DNA from: Burkholderia anthina
Lineage (GTDB): Bacteria; Pseudomonadota; Gammaproteobacteria; Burkholderiales; Burkholderiaceae
Length of the DNA stretch: 64,000 bases
Direction: 5' to 3'
Assembly (NCBI RefSeq): GCF_902498995.1
Contig: NZ_CABVLY010000028.1
Span: 1 to 64,000, forward strand
The notes beneath the pieces are model-generated. The model did not search any database. It worked only from the letters and a program-made list of their open reading frames with translations, and was not told the DNA's origin. Position numbers and translations under genes: made by a program. This document shows positions 1 through 7,727 of this stretch, in pieces (positions within the stretch are counted from its first letter, which is position 1; each line of letters begins with the position of its first letter).

Positions 1-249
1 CGCCGGGTTGCTCACCGACGCGAGAATCGGCGCGGCCGCCGGCAATGCGGACGGCACGCCGCCGACCGCCCCGCTGCCCGCCGACAGCCCGGGCGCGGTG
101 GCCTGCCCGGGCGGCGTCGCGAAGAACTCCGACGCGAGCCGCGCGAGCGCCGCCGGATCGGGCAGGCCCGCCGGCAGCGGCGCGTGCGGCAGCGCGAGCG
201 CGTCGCTGCTTGCCGAGCCGGGATTAACGGTAGGTGTCGGGATAGTCAT
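1..249 (-). CDS. Cysteine desulfurase, encapsulin cargo (N-terminal part, cut by window edge)
   Basis: Only the first 83 codons are present. They encode a low-complexity Ala/Pro/Gly-rich region with no catalytic domain yet, containing LPDPAALARLASEFFATPPG near residues 29-48. A disordered N-terminal extension of this kind is the known targeting domain by which SufS-like cysteine desulfurases are packaged in family 2A encapsulins. The PLP domain must lie beyond position 1. The ATG at 247-249 lies inside the 3' end of the shell gene, so the two genes overlap by 26 bp in different frames and are probably translationally coupled. The enzyme would release sulfur from cysteine inside the shell. Identity rests on the motif and on position directly behind the shell gene; the catalytic lysine cannot be checked here. 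Confidence 0.82.
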   Translation of the reverse strand, partial: MTIPTPTVNPGSASSDALALPHAPLPAGLPDPAALARLASEFFATPPGQATAPGLSAGSGAVGGVPSALPAAAPILASVSNPA

Positions 250-1156
250 GGTACTTGGCGATTTCGACGTCATCGAGGACAGCCAGCGCATCCGGCGAAT
301 GGACCGCGAGCGAGCAGTACAGCGAGATCAGATACGACGCGATCGCCTGGTTGTTGATCCCCATGAAGCGCACCGACAGGCCCGGCCCCTGCTCGCCCGC
401 GACGCCCGGCTGATAGAGGCCGACGACGCCCTGGCGCTTGTCGCCGACGCGCACCAGCAGGATCTTGGTCTTGCCGTCCGCGACGGGCACCTTGTCCGAC
501 GGGATCAGCGGAATGCCGCGCCACGTGAGGAATTGCGAGCCGAACAGGCTGACCGTCGGCGGCGGCACGCCGCGCCGCGTGCATTCGCGGCCGAACGCGG
601 CGATCGCGAGCGGGTGCGTGAGGAAGAACGCGGGTTCCTTCCACACCTTGGTCAGCAGTTCGTCGAGATCGTCCGGCGTCGGCGCGCCCGTCAGCGGGAA
701 GATCCGCTGCTCGTCCGTCACGTTCGCGAGCAGACCATAGTCCGGGTTGTTGATCAGCTGGCTTTCCTGCAGCTCCTTGATCGTCTCGATCGTCAGGCGC
801 AGCTGTTCCTTGATCTGGTCATGAGGACTGCTGTAGAGATCGGAGATCCGCGTATGCACGTCGAGCACCGTGCTCACCGCATTCAGGAAATACTCGCGCG
901 GCTGTTCCTCGTACGGCACGAAGGTCTGCGGCAGCACGCTTTCGTCCTCGAGCTGCGTGCATGCGGCGCGCACGGCTTCCGGGTTCTTCACCTGGTTCAG
1001 GCGATAGATGCCGGCCTCGACCGGCACCCATTGCAGCAGATGGGTCAGCCAGCGCGGCGTGATCGTGGAAAGCTGGGGGACGGTCTTGGTAGCGTTCGCT
1101 AGTTGGCGGGCGGCGTGATCGCTCAGCGCAGCCGTGCCGCTTGCAACGGTCGACAT
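224..1156 (-). CDS. Family 2A encapsulin shell protein
   Basis: A 310-residue protein of the HK97-fold, SrpI/MMP1-like group that self-assembles into a nanocompartment. Characteristic stretches are the N-terminal LATATK-type segment (here QLANATKTVPQ), TPRWL, the long E-loop region with LINNPDYGLL, and a C-terminal DVEIAKYHDYPDTYR. There is no added cyclic-nucleotide-binding domain, so it is family 2A rather than 2B. Its cargo family is cysteine desulfurase, and such a gene starts inside the end of this one. The upstream serine acetyltransferase and rhodanese genes support a role in sulfur storage. A GGAG precedes the ATG by a few bases. A 134-bp gap separates it from the small regulator and contains a candidate promoter. 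The family call is firm; its physiological role here is inferred. Confidence 0.93.
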   Translation of the reverse strand: MSTVASGTAALSDHAARQLANATKTVPQLSTITPRWLTHLLQWVPVEAGIYRLNQVKNPEAVRAACTQLEDESVLPQTFVPYEEQPREYFLNAVSTVLDVHTRISDLYSSPHDQIKEQLRLTIETIKELQESQLINNPDYGLLANVTDEQRIFPLTGAPTPDDLDELLTKVWKEPAFFLTHPLAIAAFGRECTRRGVPPPTVSLFGSQFLTWRGIPLIPSDKVPVADGKTKILLVRVGDKRQGVVGLYQPGVAGEQGPGLSVRFMGINNQAIASYLISLYCSLAVHSPDALAVLDDVEIAKYHDYPDTYR

Positions 1157-1209
1157 GTGTGGCTCCGGATTCTTAAGATGAAAAACGGGATTGCTTATGA
1201 CGCTTGGTG

Positions 1210-1239
1210 ATTATCGGAAGCACGCACCTGCCGGCTCAA
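1210..1239 (-). promoter_or_regulatory. Candidate promoter in front of the encapsulin gene
   Basis: On the minus strand TTGAGC (1239-1234) and GATAAT (1215-1210) are separated by 18 bp, a plausible sigma-70 arrangement. It would let shell and cargo be transcribed apart from the upstream three genes. Inference from motif only. Confidence 0.35.
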
Positions 1240-1243
1240 CATG

Positions 1244-1255
1244 CTATAGCCGTCA
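1244..1255. promoter_or_regulatory. Shared 12-mer CTATAGCCGTCA, encapsulin copy
   Basis: Exactly the same 12 bases, in the same orientation, occur at 3050-3061 upstream of the rhodanese gene. This copy lies directly upstream of the candidate -35 element. It could be an operator for the small XRE regulator encoded in the operon, or a shared core promoter element. Confidence 0.45.
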
Positions 1256-1290
1256 CACGGCACAACCGAACGGGAAAAAACGGGACGCCG

Positions 1291-1512
1291 TCAGGTGACG
1301 TACGCGCCGGGCAGCAGCGTCGAGATCGACACGTCGAATGCGCGTGCGATCTTGTCGGCGGTGACGATCGATGCGATCGCCTCGCCGCGCTCGATCTCGC
1401 CGACATACGAACGGTTCAGCCCCGCGTGTTCGGCGAGCTGCTCCTGCGACCACGTGCGTGCCTCGCGCAGCTTGCGCACGTTGGCGCCGAAGTGCTGGAT
1501 CAGATCGCTCAT
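1291..1512 (-). CDS. Small XRE-family transcriptional regulator
   Basis: A 73-residue protein that is almost entirely one Cro/C1-type helix-turn-helix, with the recognition part LAEHAGLNRSYVGEIERGE around residues 26-44. There is no ligand-binding or dimerisation domain, so it probably binds DNA as a simple dimer. Its ATG overlaps the stop of the serine acetyltransferase gene by 4 bp, so it is translated from the same message. Position between the acetyltransferase and the encapsulin suggests it controls this operon; a repeated 12-mer at 1244 and 3050 is a candidate target. Family certain, target inferred. Confidence 0.9.
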   Translation of the reverse strand: MSDLIQHFGANVRKLREARTWSQEQLAEHAGLNRSYVGEIERGEAIASIVTADKIARAFDVSISTLLPGAYVT

Positions 1513-2477
1513 GTCGTCACCTGCGTGTCGGGTACCGGCTCGGCCGGCTCAGTCGGCTCGACCCGCGCGCGCGGCGCGGCATTCGCTTCGCTGCGCAGCA
1601 CGGCCTGCGTGACGTTCGCGCCGGCCGGCACGTCCTGCGTGAGCCACACGTTGCCGCCGATCACCGCGCCGCGGCCGATCGTGACGCGGCCCAGGATCGT
1701 TGCGCCGGCATAGATCACGACGTCGTCCTCGACGATCGGATGGCGCGCGAGCCCTTTCTCCAGATGGCCGGCCGCATCGCGCGGGAAACGCTTGGCGCCG
1801 AGCGTGACGGCCTGGTACACGCGCACGCGCTCGCCGATGATCGCGGTCTCGCCGATCACGACGCCCGTGCCGTGATCGATGAAGAAGCCGCCGCCGATGC
1901 GCGCGCCCGGATGAATGTCGATGCCCGTTTCCGCATGAGCCTGCTCGGCGATGATCCGCGCCAGCAGCGGCAGCCCGAGCCGGTACAGCTCGTGCGCGAG
2001 CCGGTGATGGATCATCGCGAGAATGCCGGGATAGCAGAGCAGCACTTCGTCGACGCTGCCCGCGGCCGGATCGCCATGGAACGCGGCCAGCACGTCGCTG
2101 TCGAGCAGCCGGCGAATATCGGGCAGGCGCGCGGCGAATGCCTGCACGGCCGTGGACGCCGTTTCGTCGATCCGTGCGTCGGCGTTGCGCTGACGCGCGG
2201 CGTAGCGCAACTCCAGCGTCACTTGCGCGAGCAGCGCGTTCAACGCTGCGTCGAGCGCATGGGCCACATAGAAGTTCTCGCTTTCCTGGCGCAGGTCGGG
2301 TGGCCCGAGCCGCATCGGGAACAGCACGCCCTTCAGCGCGCCGATGATTTGCGCAAGCGCCTCGCGCGCCGGCAGGTCGCGCCCGCCCGGTTCGAGCGAG
2401 CGCCGCTGCTTCTCGCGCCACGCGCGGCGCTCCGTCTGCAGCGACTGAACGATGTCGTCGATTTCGAATGCGGCCAT
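1509..2477 (-). CDS. epsC: Serine O-acetyltransferase (EpsC type)
   Basis: A 322-residue cytoplasmic enzyme making O-acetyl-L-serine from serine and acetyl-CoA, the precursor of cysteine. The N-terminal half is helical. The C-terminal half is a left-handed beta-helix of hexapeptide repeats, with the typical DIHPGARIGGGFFIDHGTGVVIGET around residues 185-209 carrying the catalytic Asp/His region. A good GGGGAGAAG ribosome site precedes the ATG. It lies 28 bp behind the rhodanese gene and overlaps the XRE gene by 4 bp. Linkage with a family 2A encapsulin and cysteine desulfurase is a known pattern and points to cysteine supply for sulfur storage. The C-terminal tail after the last repeat is longer than in housekeeping CysE. 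Confidence 0.92.
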   Translation of the reverse strand: MAAFEIDDIVQSLQTERRAWREKQRRSLEPGGRDLPAREALAQIIGALKGVLFPMRLGPPDLRQESENFYVAHALDAALNALLAQVTLELRYAARQRNADARIDETASTAVQAFAARLPDIRRLLDSDVLAAFHGDPAAGSVDEVLLCYPGILAMIHHRLAHELYRLGLPLLARIIAEQAHAETGIDIHPGARIGGGFFIDHGTGVVIGETAIIGERVRVYQAVTLGAKRFPRDAAGHLEKGLARHPIVEDDVVIYAGATILGRVTIGRGAVIGGNVWLTQDVPAGANVTQAVLRSEANAAPRARVEPTEPAEPVPDTQVTT

Positions 2478-2505
2478 GCTGACTTCTCCCCGTAACGGCC
2501 GTGAC

Positions 2506-2976
2506 TCAGTCCTGCGCCCACGGCAGGTCGCGATGGCGCCAGCCGTTCCGGCCGCCGCGATGCTGCCGCTCGTCGAGGTCGCCCTCGAACCCTTCGAGCA
2601 CGTTGAACACCTGCGTGAATCCGGCCTTCGCCGCGGCCTCGGCCGCCTGCGCGGACCGGTTGCCGCTGCGGCACAACAGCAGCACCACCGCGTCCTTGCC
2701 GGTCTTCGCTTCCAGTTCGCGCACGAAGCGCGGGTTGCGCGTCAGGCTCGTGCCGGTCGCCCACGGCACATGCAGCGACTCCGGCACGTGGCCGACGAAT
2801 TTGCGTTCCTCCGCGGTGCGCACGTCCACCAGCAACGCGTCGCCGGCGGAGAACAGCGCCCACGCCGCTTGCGGCGCCACGCCGCCCGCGTAAGGCGTGC
2901 CCGCCGATGCGGCCGCCGCGCGGGCGTCCTCGAGCGCCTGCTGTGCGGCGGTTCGTTCTTCCAATGCAAAAGTCAT
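2506..2976 (-). CDS. Rhodanese-like sulfurtransferase
   Basis: A 156-residue single-domain rhodanese. The active-site loop reads CRSGNRSAQ with the catalytic cysteine near residue 102, and the fold markers LLVDVRTAEE and GHVPESLHVPW precede it. It would carry persulfide sulfur, probably from or to the encapsulated desulfurase. The ATG at 2976 is chosen because AAGGAAG sits just upstream; the open frame extends further but without homology. It is the first gene of the encapsulin operon. Confidence 0.9.
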   Translation of the reverse strand: MTFALEERTAAQQALEDARAAAASAGTPYAGGVAPQAAWALFSAGDALLVDVRTAEERKFVGHVPESLHVPWATGTSLTRNPRFVRELEAKTGKDAVVLLLCRSGNRSAQAAEAAAKAGFTQVFNVLEGFEGDLDERQHRGGRNGWRHRDLPWAQD

Positions 2977-3871
2977 GACGCTTCCTTGTTCTCGCAGATT
3001 CGTATGAACAAACACCCTGGGAATGCGGCCGGTGCAGCTTGCGTGCTGTCTATAGCCGTCAGCCCCACTATGCGAGCGCGCTCGGGGAAGCTGAACCAAT
3101 AAAAATTCATTTCCTAATCAGCGGCGCGTGAAATGCAATAGCAGAGGATCGTTATTGGGGCGGAGTCGTGCGGAGGATGTGAAGAGATGACCGTTCAGTG
3201 TCATGCATCGAAGGCTTTTGAAAGGCGTCCGTGGCGTGAAGGCACGAGCGGCGCGCCGCACGTCGTCATGGAATGGAAGCGAGCACGGCAACCGCGAGGA
3301 TTCGAGCGGCTTTCATGAGCGCGCTCCCTGGAGGAAGTCGGGTATCGATCACCGGGCGTCCGACGCGAAGGACTTGGCATCGAACGTTTGCGGCGTGTCG
3401 ACACTAGAACCCGCTCACGTATCCGGCATGTTTCAACAACATGGCTTCAGCACAATCCGATGTTTCTGAAGCGGCGATCGATACAGTTCAATACAAACGC
3501 GTCGGTCTTGCCACGCTTGCACGGACGATAACGATTCAGGCGCTACAAGGTACGGACGCAATGCCGTACGCACGTGCGTCACACGACTTCATCACCGGAT
3601 AACGCACCTGACGGACGAATCGGATCGAGAGGTCGCGCGCATCTACATCCCTGAAGCAATGCGAAGCATTCCCGCTTGAAACACATTCTGACAATCCACG
3701 TTCGTTGCCACGGCCTTTCCGCGCATTTTTCCGGAATCAGCGTCTTTTCGTGTGCGCCAGATCGTTATGCTTGCCGCCTCGTTCCGGTTCTTCATTGCTT
3801 CGGACACTTATCGATTCTTTCGATATCGATCCGATGACGGAGGAACGTATCAGGCATGCCAAGGAGTCTGG
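2977..3871. other. Long non-coding stretch between encapsulin operon and T6SS lipase module
   Basis: About 900 bp with no open frame that looks like a real gene. The part next to 2976 should hold the encapsulin operon promoter. The rest looks less GC-rich than the flanks and resembles the edge of an inserted island. No VgrG, PAAR, integrase or tRNA remnant was recognised. Confidence 0.5.
3050..3061. promoter_or_regulatory. Shared 12-mer CTATAGCCGTCA, rhodanese copy
   Basis: Same 12 bases as at 1244-1255, 73 bp upstream of the rhodanese start codon. On the minus strand it reads TGACGGCTATAG, so the TATAG end could also serve as a -10 element. Confidence 0.45.
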
Positions 3872-6184
3872 ATGACCGATTCATTTCTCGATCCGCGACC
3901 GGTAGCGGACGCGCACACTGACGAACCCGCTGCTCAGGTCGATACACCTGACGCACCTGCGCCCCGCCCCGAACCGCCGCCGATCATCGTCGGTCGTGTT
4001 GAAGGGGTGACGATGTTCGCGAAAGGCACACCGCTTATCTGCATCTTGCAAATGCCCTTGCCCGGCGTCGTGATCTTCGTGCATGGCGTGAACTCCGAGG
4101 GTGAATGGTTCGATGCGACGGAGGAAGGGCTGTGCAAGGGCCTCAATCGCCGGCTCGGGCGCCTCGACGATCAAATGATGTATCACGGCATCGAAGCCGG
4201 GCAATTGACGCCGGCGAAGTACACGGAGAGCGTGACGCCGGATGGGTTTTTGAATCCGAAGCTGCTGGCGAACAACTATGTCAAGCCTGATCCGTCGTTT
4301 TCACCCGTCATTCACTTTCGGTGGGGTTATCGAGCCTCGGGCGAAGAACTCAAAGAGTACGGCGACAAGATCTTTCTGAACGAGAAGGACTATTGGGGCG
4401 GTGGTCCGTTCACGAATGGTTGTTCGAGCCTGCCTGATCTTTGGCACGGCGGCCTGGACGATCGAACGATGGGATGGATCACGGTGCAAGGCATCAATCC
4501 GACCAATCGCCCTCTGTACCGCGCGCCGCCCCGCGCGTATGGCGTGCTCGCGGCCTTGCGGTTGGCCAAATTGATCGAGTCGATCCGGCAGATGCAGGCC
4601 GACGTACCCATTACCGTCGTATGCCATAGCCAGGGCAACATCGTTGGCCTCACGGCGGCGTTCTTCGGCGACGCATTCCCCGATGTCGAAGATCCGTGGG
4701 GTCGCACCGGCCACTGCGTGGCAGACGCGTACGTGCTGGCGAACGCACCATACAGCCTCGCGAATGCAGACGGTCCGTACAAATCCGACACGTTCATGGA
4801 CACGTGGTCGCAACGCGCGACGAAAGATGCGAGCGGTCATCGTGGACGGCAGAGCTACGCCGCGCGCACCAAAACCTTCGGCAAGTTCCTGTCGATCATC
4901 GGCGCCCGAAAAGACTTCGAACAACCGGTGGACAAGGTTGATGAAGACATGAAAAACAAGCGGGTCTCGCCGACAAGCAACCGGTCGTATGCCGCGCAAG
5001 AGGACCGCGATCGGAACGGCTTGAATGGATCGACGTATGGCCGCGTCACCGCGTATTGCTGTCCGCACGATCAGGTGATTTCAGCAGTGACGGTTCAGGG
5101 CATCGGCTGGCGCGGGATCAGCAAACACGAACTCGATGACATCGGCGCGGCCGGCATCCTGACGCAGCGGGTATTCGCATCGGGCTTTCCGGTCGGCGTA
5201 CAGAAACCCTACCGCTATTGGGAAGACGATTGGCGGCATGGCAAGCCAGGAACGAAATCGGGTTTCTGGTATCCGCCCTCGCCACCGGCCAAATTCAATC
5301 TGATCGGTGCAGTCAAAGGCAATGAGAGTGTTTGGGGGATAGCGGCGACGCTGGCAACTGCTCCGCTCATGTTCGTCGTCACCGGCATCAGTTCGGCATT
5401 GAACATGCTCCGCGTGAACGCCGATCCGCCAAAGGGCTGGACGGTGGTAGCGGACGCGCCCGCGCTGGATGATCCATTTCCGCCCAAGGCATTGCGGTTC
5501 GGCAAGCCAGTCGAAACGAAGGACGGTGACGCAGTAAGCGACTTCAACGAAGGCAACGATCCACCGGCTGCATGGCGTGACGCGAGCAAGGCCGATGCGG
5601 ACAAGCGGGCTGACGATCCCTACGACCAGTACAAGGCAAAGAACGAGGACAGCGTTGCGCAAGGGACGGCAGCAACCGAAGCCGGGCAGCGCTACGAGGA
5701 TCGTGCGTTGATGCGCATGGAGGCGCGTCGCACGCTGAATACCGAGTGGCTCGACCGAGACGGCCATGTGATTGGCGAGGACGGCAAAAGCGAAATGCCC
5801 GAGGGCTACAAGGAATGGCGCGACAAGCAGATCGTTGACTGGCTTGATCGTGGCGCAACCAATAGCCCGACCAACCATTCAACAACGATGACCAATCCCG
5901 AGCATGCCGAGAAAGCCCTTGCGTATGACGTTGCCGTCGGTCGGTGCTATTTAACGCCCGATCAACTCTACGACTTGCGGATCGAGGCCGATTGGCGGAT
6001 GGGGGACGGGATTCCCTCGGAGAATCCGAACAAGACGTATGCCGACTATTTTGCGTCTGGGACGCTTGATAGAACGCCTCTCCACGAATGGGTACATACC
6101 GAAGAAAGCGAAGGCAAGATGCCGACCGCGATCTTCGATGAGCGAGAAGGTCAGCTTTATTTGAAGGTCGGGGGTGCCGTATGA
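3872..6184 (+). CDS. tle3: Type VI secretion lipase effector, Tle3 type
   Basis: A 770-residue alpha/beta hydrolase of the Tle3 (DUF3274) group of antibacterial phospholipases delivered by type VI secretion. The oxyanion-side HGV motif is at residue 71 (VVIFVHGVNSEGEWF). The nucleophile elbow is CHSQGN with Ser near residue 253, so Cys replaces the first Gly of GxSxG. A large C-terminal region typical of the family follows. There is no signal peptide, as expected for a T6SS cargo. The ATG at 3872 is chosen because AAGGAG lies five bases upstream, although the frame opens 40 codons earlier. Its stop overlaps the next start by 4 bp. No VgrG lies next to it, so it must use a VgrG encoded elsewhere. 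Confidence 0.85.
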   Translation: MTDSFLDPRPVADAHTDEPAAQVDTPDAPAPRPEPPPIIVGRVEGVTMFAKGTPLICILQMPLPGVVIFVHGVNSEGEWFDATEEGLCKGLNRRLGRLDDQMMYHGIEAGQLTPAKYTESVTPDGFLNPKLLANNYVKPDPSFSPVIHFRWGYRASGEELKEYGDKIFLNEKDYWGGGPFTNGCSSLPDLWHGGLDDRTMGWITVQGINPTNRPLYRAPPRAYGVLAALRLAKLIESIRQMQADVPITVVCHSQGNIVGLTAAFFGDAFPDVEDPWGRTGHCVADAYVLANAPYSLANADGPYKSDTFMDTWSQRATKDASGHRGRQSYAARTKTFGKFLSIIGARKDFEQPVDKVDEDMKNKRVSPTSNRSYAAQEDRDRNGLNGSTYGRVTAYCCPHDQVISAVTVQGIGWRGISKHELDDIGAAGILTQRVFASGFPVGVQKPYRYWEDDWRHGKPGTKSGFWYPPSPPAKFNLIGAVKGNESVWGIAATLATAPLMFVVTGISSALNMLRVNADPPKGWTVVADAPALDDPFPPKALRFGKPVETKDGDAVSDFNEGNDPPAAWRDASKADADKRADDPYDQYKAKNEDSVAQGTAATEAGQRYEDRALMRMEARRTLNTEWLDRDGHVIGEDGKSEMPEGYKEWRDKQIVDWLDRGATNSPTNHSTTMTNPEHAEKALAYDVAVGRCYLTPDQLYDLRIEADWRMGDGIPSENPNKTYADYFASGTLDRTPLHEWVHTEESEGKMPTAIFDEREGQLYLKVGGAV

Positions 6185-7662
6185 AGAGATTGATCGCTAC
6201 ATGGCCGCGACGTATCGCCGCCGCCATTTCGACATGGATGCTTGTCACCGTGCTCATGGCCACGCTGATGGCGCATGTGGAACAACCCGACCCGGCACAT
6301 TTGGAAATAGGAGATTGGATGAAACGATTCGTTGTCTTGCCTGCCTTGGCCGCCCTTGCGGTGTTTATGTTCACCACGGCCATGATGCGTCCTGTACAAG
6401 CCTCGCCTGCCCAAGCACCTGCAGGGAGCACCGCGAAAGTAGTAGAAGAGCCAGCGAAGCCATTCTTCGCTCAGGTTGTCGGCCTGGTCTGGTTGAATCC
6501 ATTGGAACGTATGGACTATCCGACCGAATGGCAGTTGCTGTGGACGCAAGGGCTAGCCACACCAAACAAGAACGATGACATGGTGAGGACAGACCCAAAA
6601 TCGTTCGCAACCCTTCAATCGATCGGAGCACTGGTCTACGGCAACCGAGGAAAGGAAACGTTCAATGGCTTCTACGCCAAGTACATCGACAAATTCATCC
6701 TCCTCCTGCGCGCTCGCTACTTCAGTAACGCGAGCTACTTCTACACGGTAAAGTCCGAAAACCCGCGCAATTGGCGCGAACTCGCGGGCATACGAGTCGA
6801 AGCTGCCGTTCCGCCCCGGCTTGACCCGGCCTTTGCCAAATCGCGCATGGTCGATCGGATGATGAATTTCTTCGAAATCGGTCCGCCGTCACCCAAGACG
6901 CTTTGGAGTCGCGACACGCCTCCCGATGTGCACATCACCCAAGGCGGTGCGAACGCCGGCTTCACGTCGCTGAACAACGCGCTGGACTACTTGCAGGCGA
7001 ATCCTGACAAGAGCGTGTGGGTGATGAACTGGGACGCACCGAGCTTCCCGCCCACGGACGCCCAGATCAACGAAAACCTCGTCGTGCTGTTCCTCGCCGG
7101 CCCGAATTTCAACACCGAGCGCGAACCGCTCGCGTGGATCGGCAAAGCCGCAACCGGCAATACACAGGCGTTTGAGCGGAAGGTCGGCACGACGCGCGCC
7201 GTACAGGCATGGAAGGCAACCATCGATGAAGCAGCACGCGATGCCGGTGTAGCGGTTCCGGACATCGAATACATCTTCCACGACGCAGGCAAAGGCAGCG
7301 ACACATCGTCGTCACGCCTTGTTTCGCTCACACGAACGTTGACCGAAACGCTTCCCGAATACGACTACATGAAGCAGACCTTCAACACGGCCGGACTGCT
7401 TGGCGACATGGGAACCGGTAGCGCATTGACCAACGTGGCGCTCGCGATCGGCCGCGTCAATCACTACGGCGGCAACGCACTGGTTGCCGGGACAACCGAC
7501 CCCGAACATCCCGTCGCGGTAATCGTCAGGCCGCCGTCGAAGCTCACGCCGATCGATCCAACCAAGGACTGGTTCCGCGCACGCGGCGGGAACAATGCCT
7601 ATCTGCCGTGGTGGGGACGCCGATACGACACCGATTACGGGATGCAGGGTTATTCGTGGTGA
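6181..7662 (+). CDS. tla3: Tla3-type (DUF2875) T6SS lipase adaptor, copy 1
   Basis: A 493-residue protein of the DUF2875 family. In Pseudomonas aeruginosa the family member Tla3 binds the Tle3 lipase and its VgrG in the cytoplasm. The start overlaps the Tle3 stop (ATGA). An alternative start at 6319, preceded by GGAGATTGG exactly as in the second copy, would remove 46 residues and leave MKRFVVLPALAALAVF, a membrane anchor or signal. The central part (roughly residues 135-230) differs from copy 2, whereas the last 263 residues are almost identical. Family call is good. Whether it is an adaptor or an immunity protein cannot be told from sequence. Confidence 0.8.
   Translation: MKRLIATWPRRIAAAISTWMLVTVLMATLMAHVEQPDPAHLEIGDWMKRFVVLPALAALAVFMFTTAMMRPVQASPAQAPAGSTAKVVEEPAKPFFAQVVGLVWLNPLERMDYPTEWQLLWTQGLATPNKNDDMVRTDPKSFATLQSIGALVYGNRGKETFNGFYAKYIDKFILLLRARYFSNASYFYTVKSENPRNWRELAGIRVEAAVPPRLDPAFAKSRMVDRMMNFFEIGPPSPKTLWSRDTPPDVHITQGGANAGFTSLNNALDYLQANPDKSVWVMNWDAPSFPPTDAQINENLVVLFLAGPNFNTEREPLAWIGKAATGNTQAFERKVGTTRAVQAWKATIDEAARDAGVAVPDIEYIFHDAGKGSDTSSSRLVSLTRTLTETLPEYDYMKQTFNTAGLLGDMGTGSALTNVALAIGRVNHYGGNALVAGTTDPEHPVAVIVRPPSKLTPIDPTKDWFRARGGNNAYLPWWGRRYDTDYGMQGYSW
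6879..7662 (+). repeat. Near-identical 0.78-kb block, first copy
   Basis: The 3' part of the first DUF2875 gene is repeated almost base for base at about 8288-9071 in the second gene. Differences are a handful of scattered substitutions, far fewer than in the preceding 500 bp of the two genes. Confidence 0.85.
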
Positions 7663-7727
7663 TGCAAACCGGCGCGGTGGCATGTCGCGTGAAAACGTGA
7701 CTGCCGTGTCGAGCAGCAGGAGATTGG

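Noticed and set aside
3203..3469. 88-codon frame between the encapsulin and lipase modules
   Set aside because: No ribosome site, no family resemblance, and an opposing frame of similar size covers the same bases.
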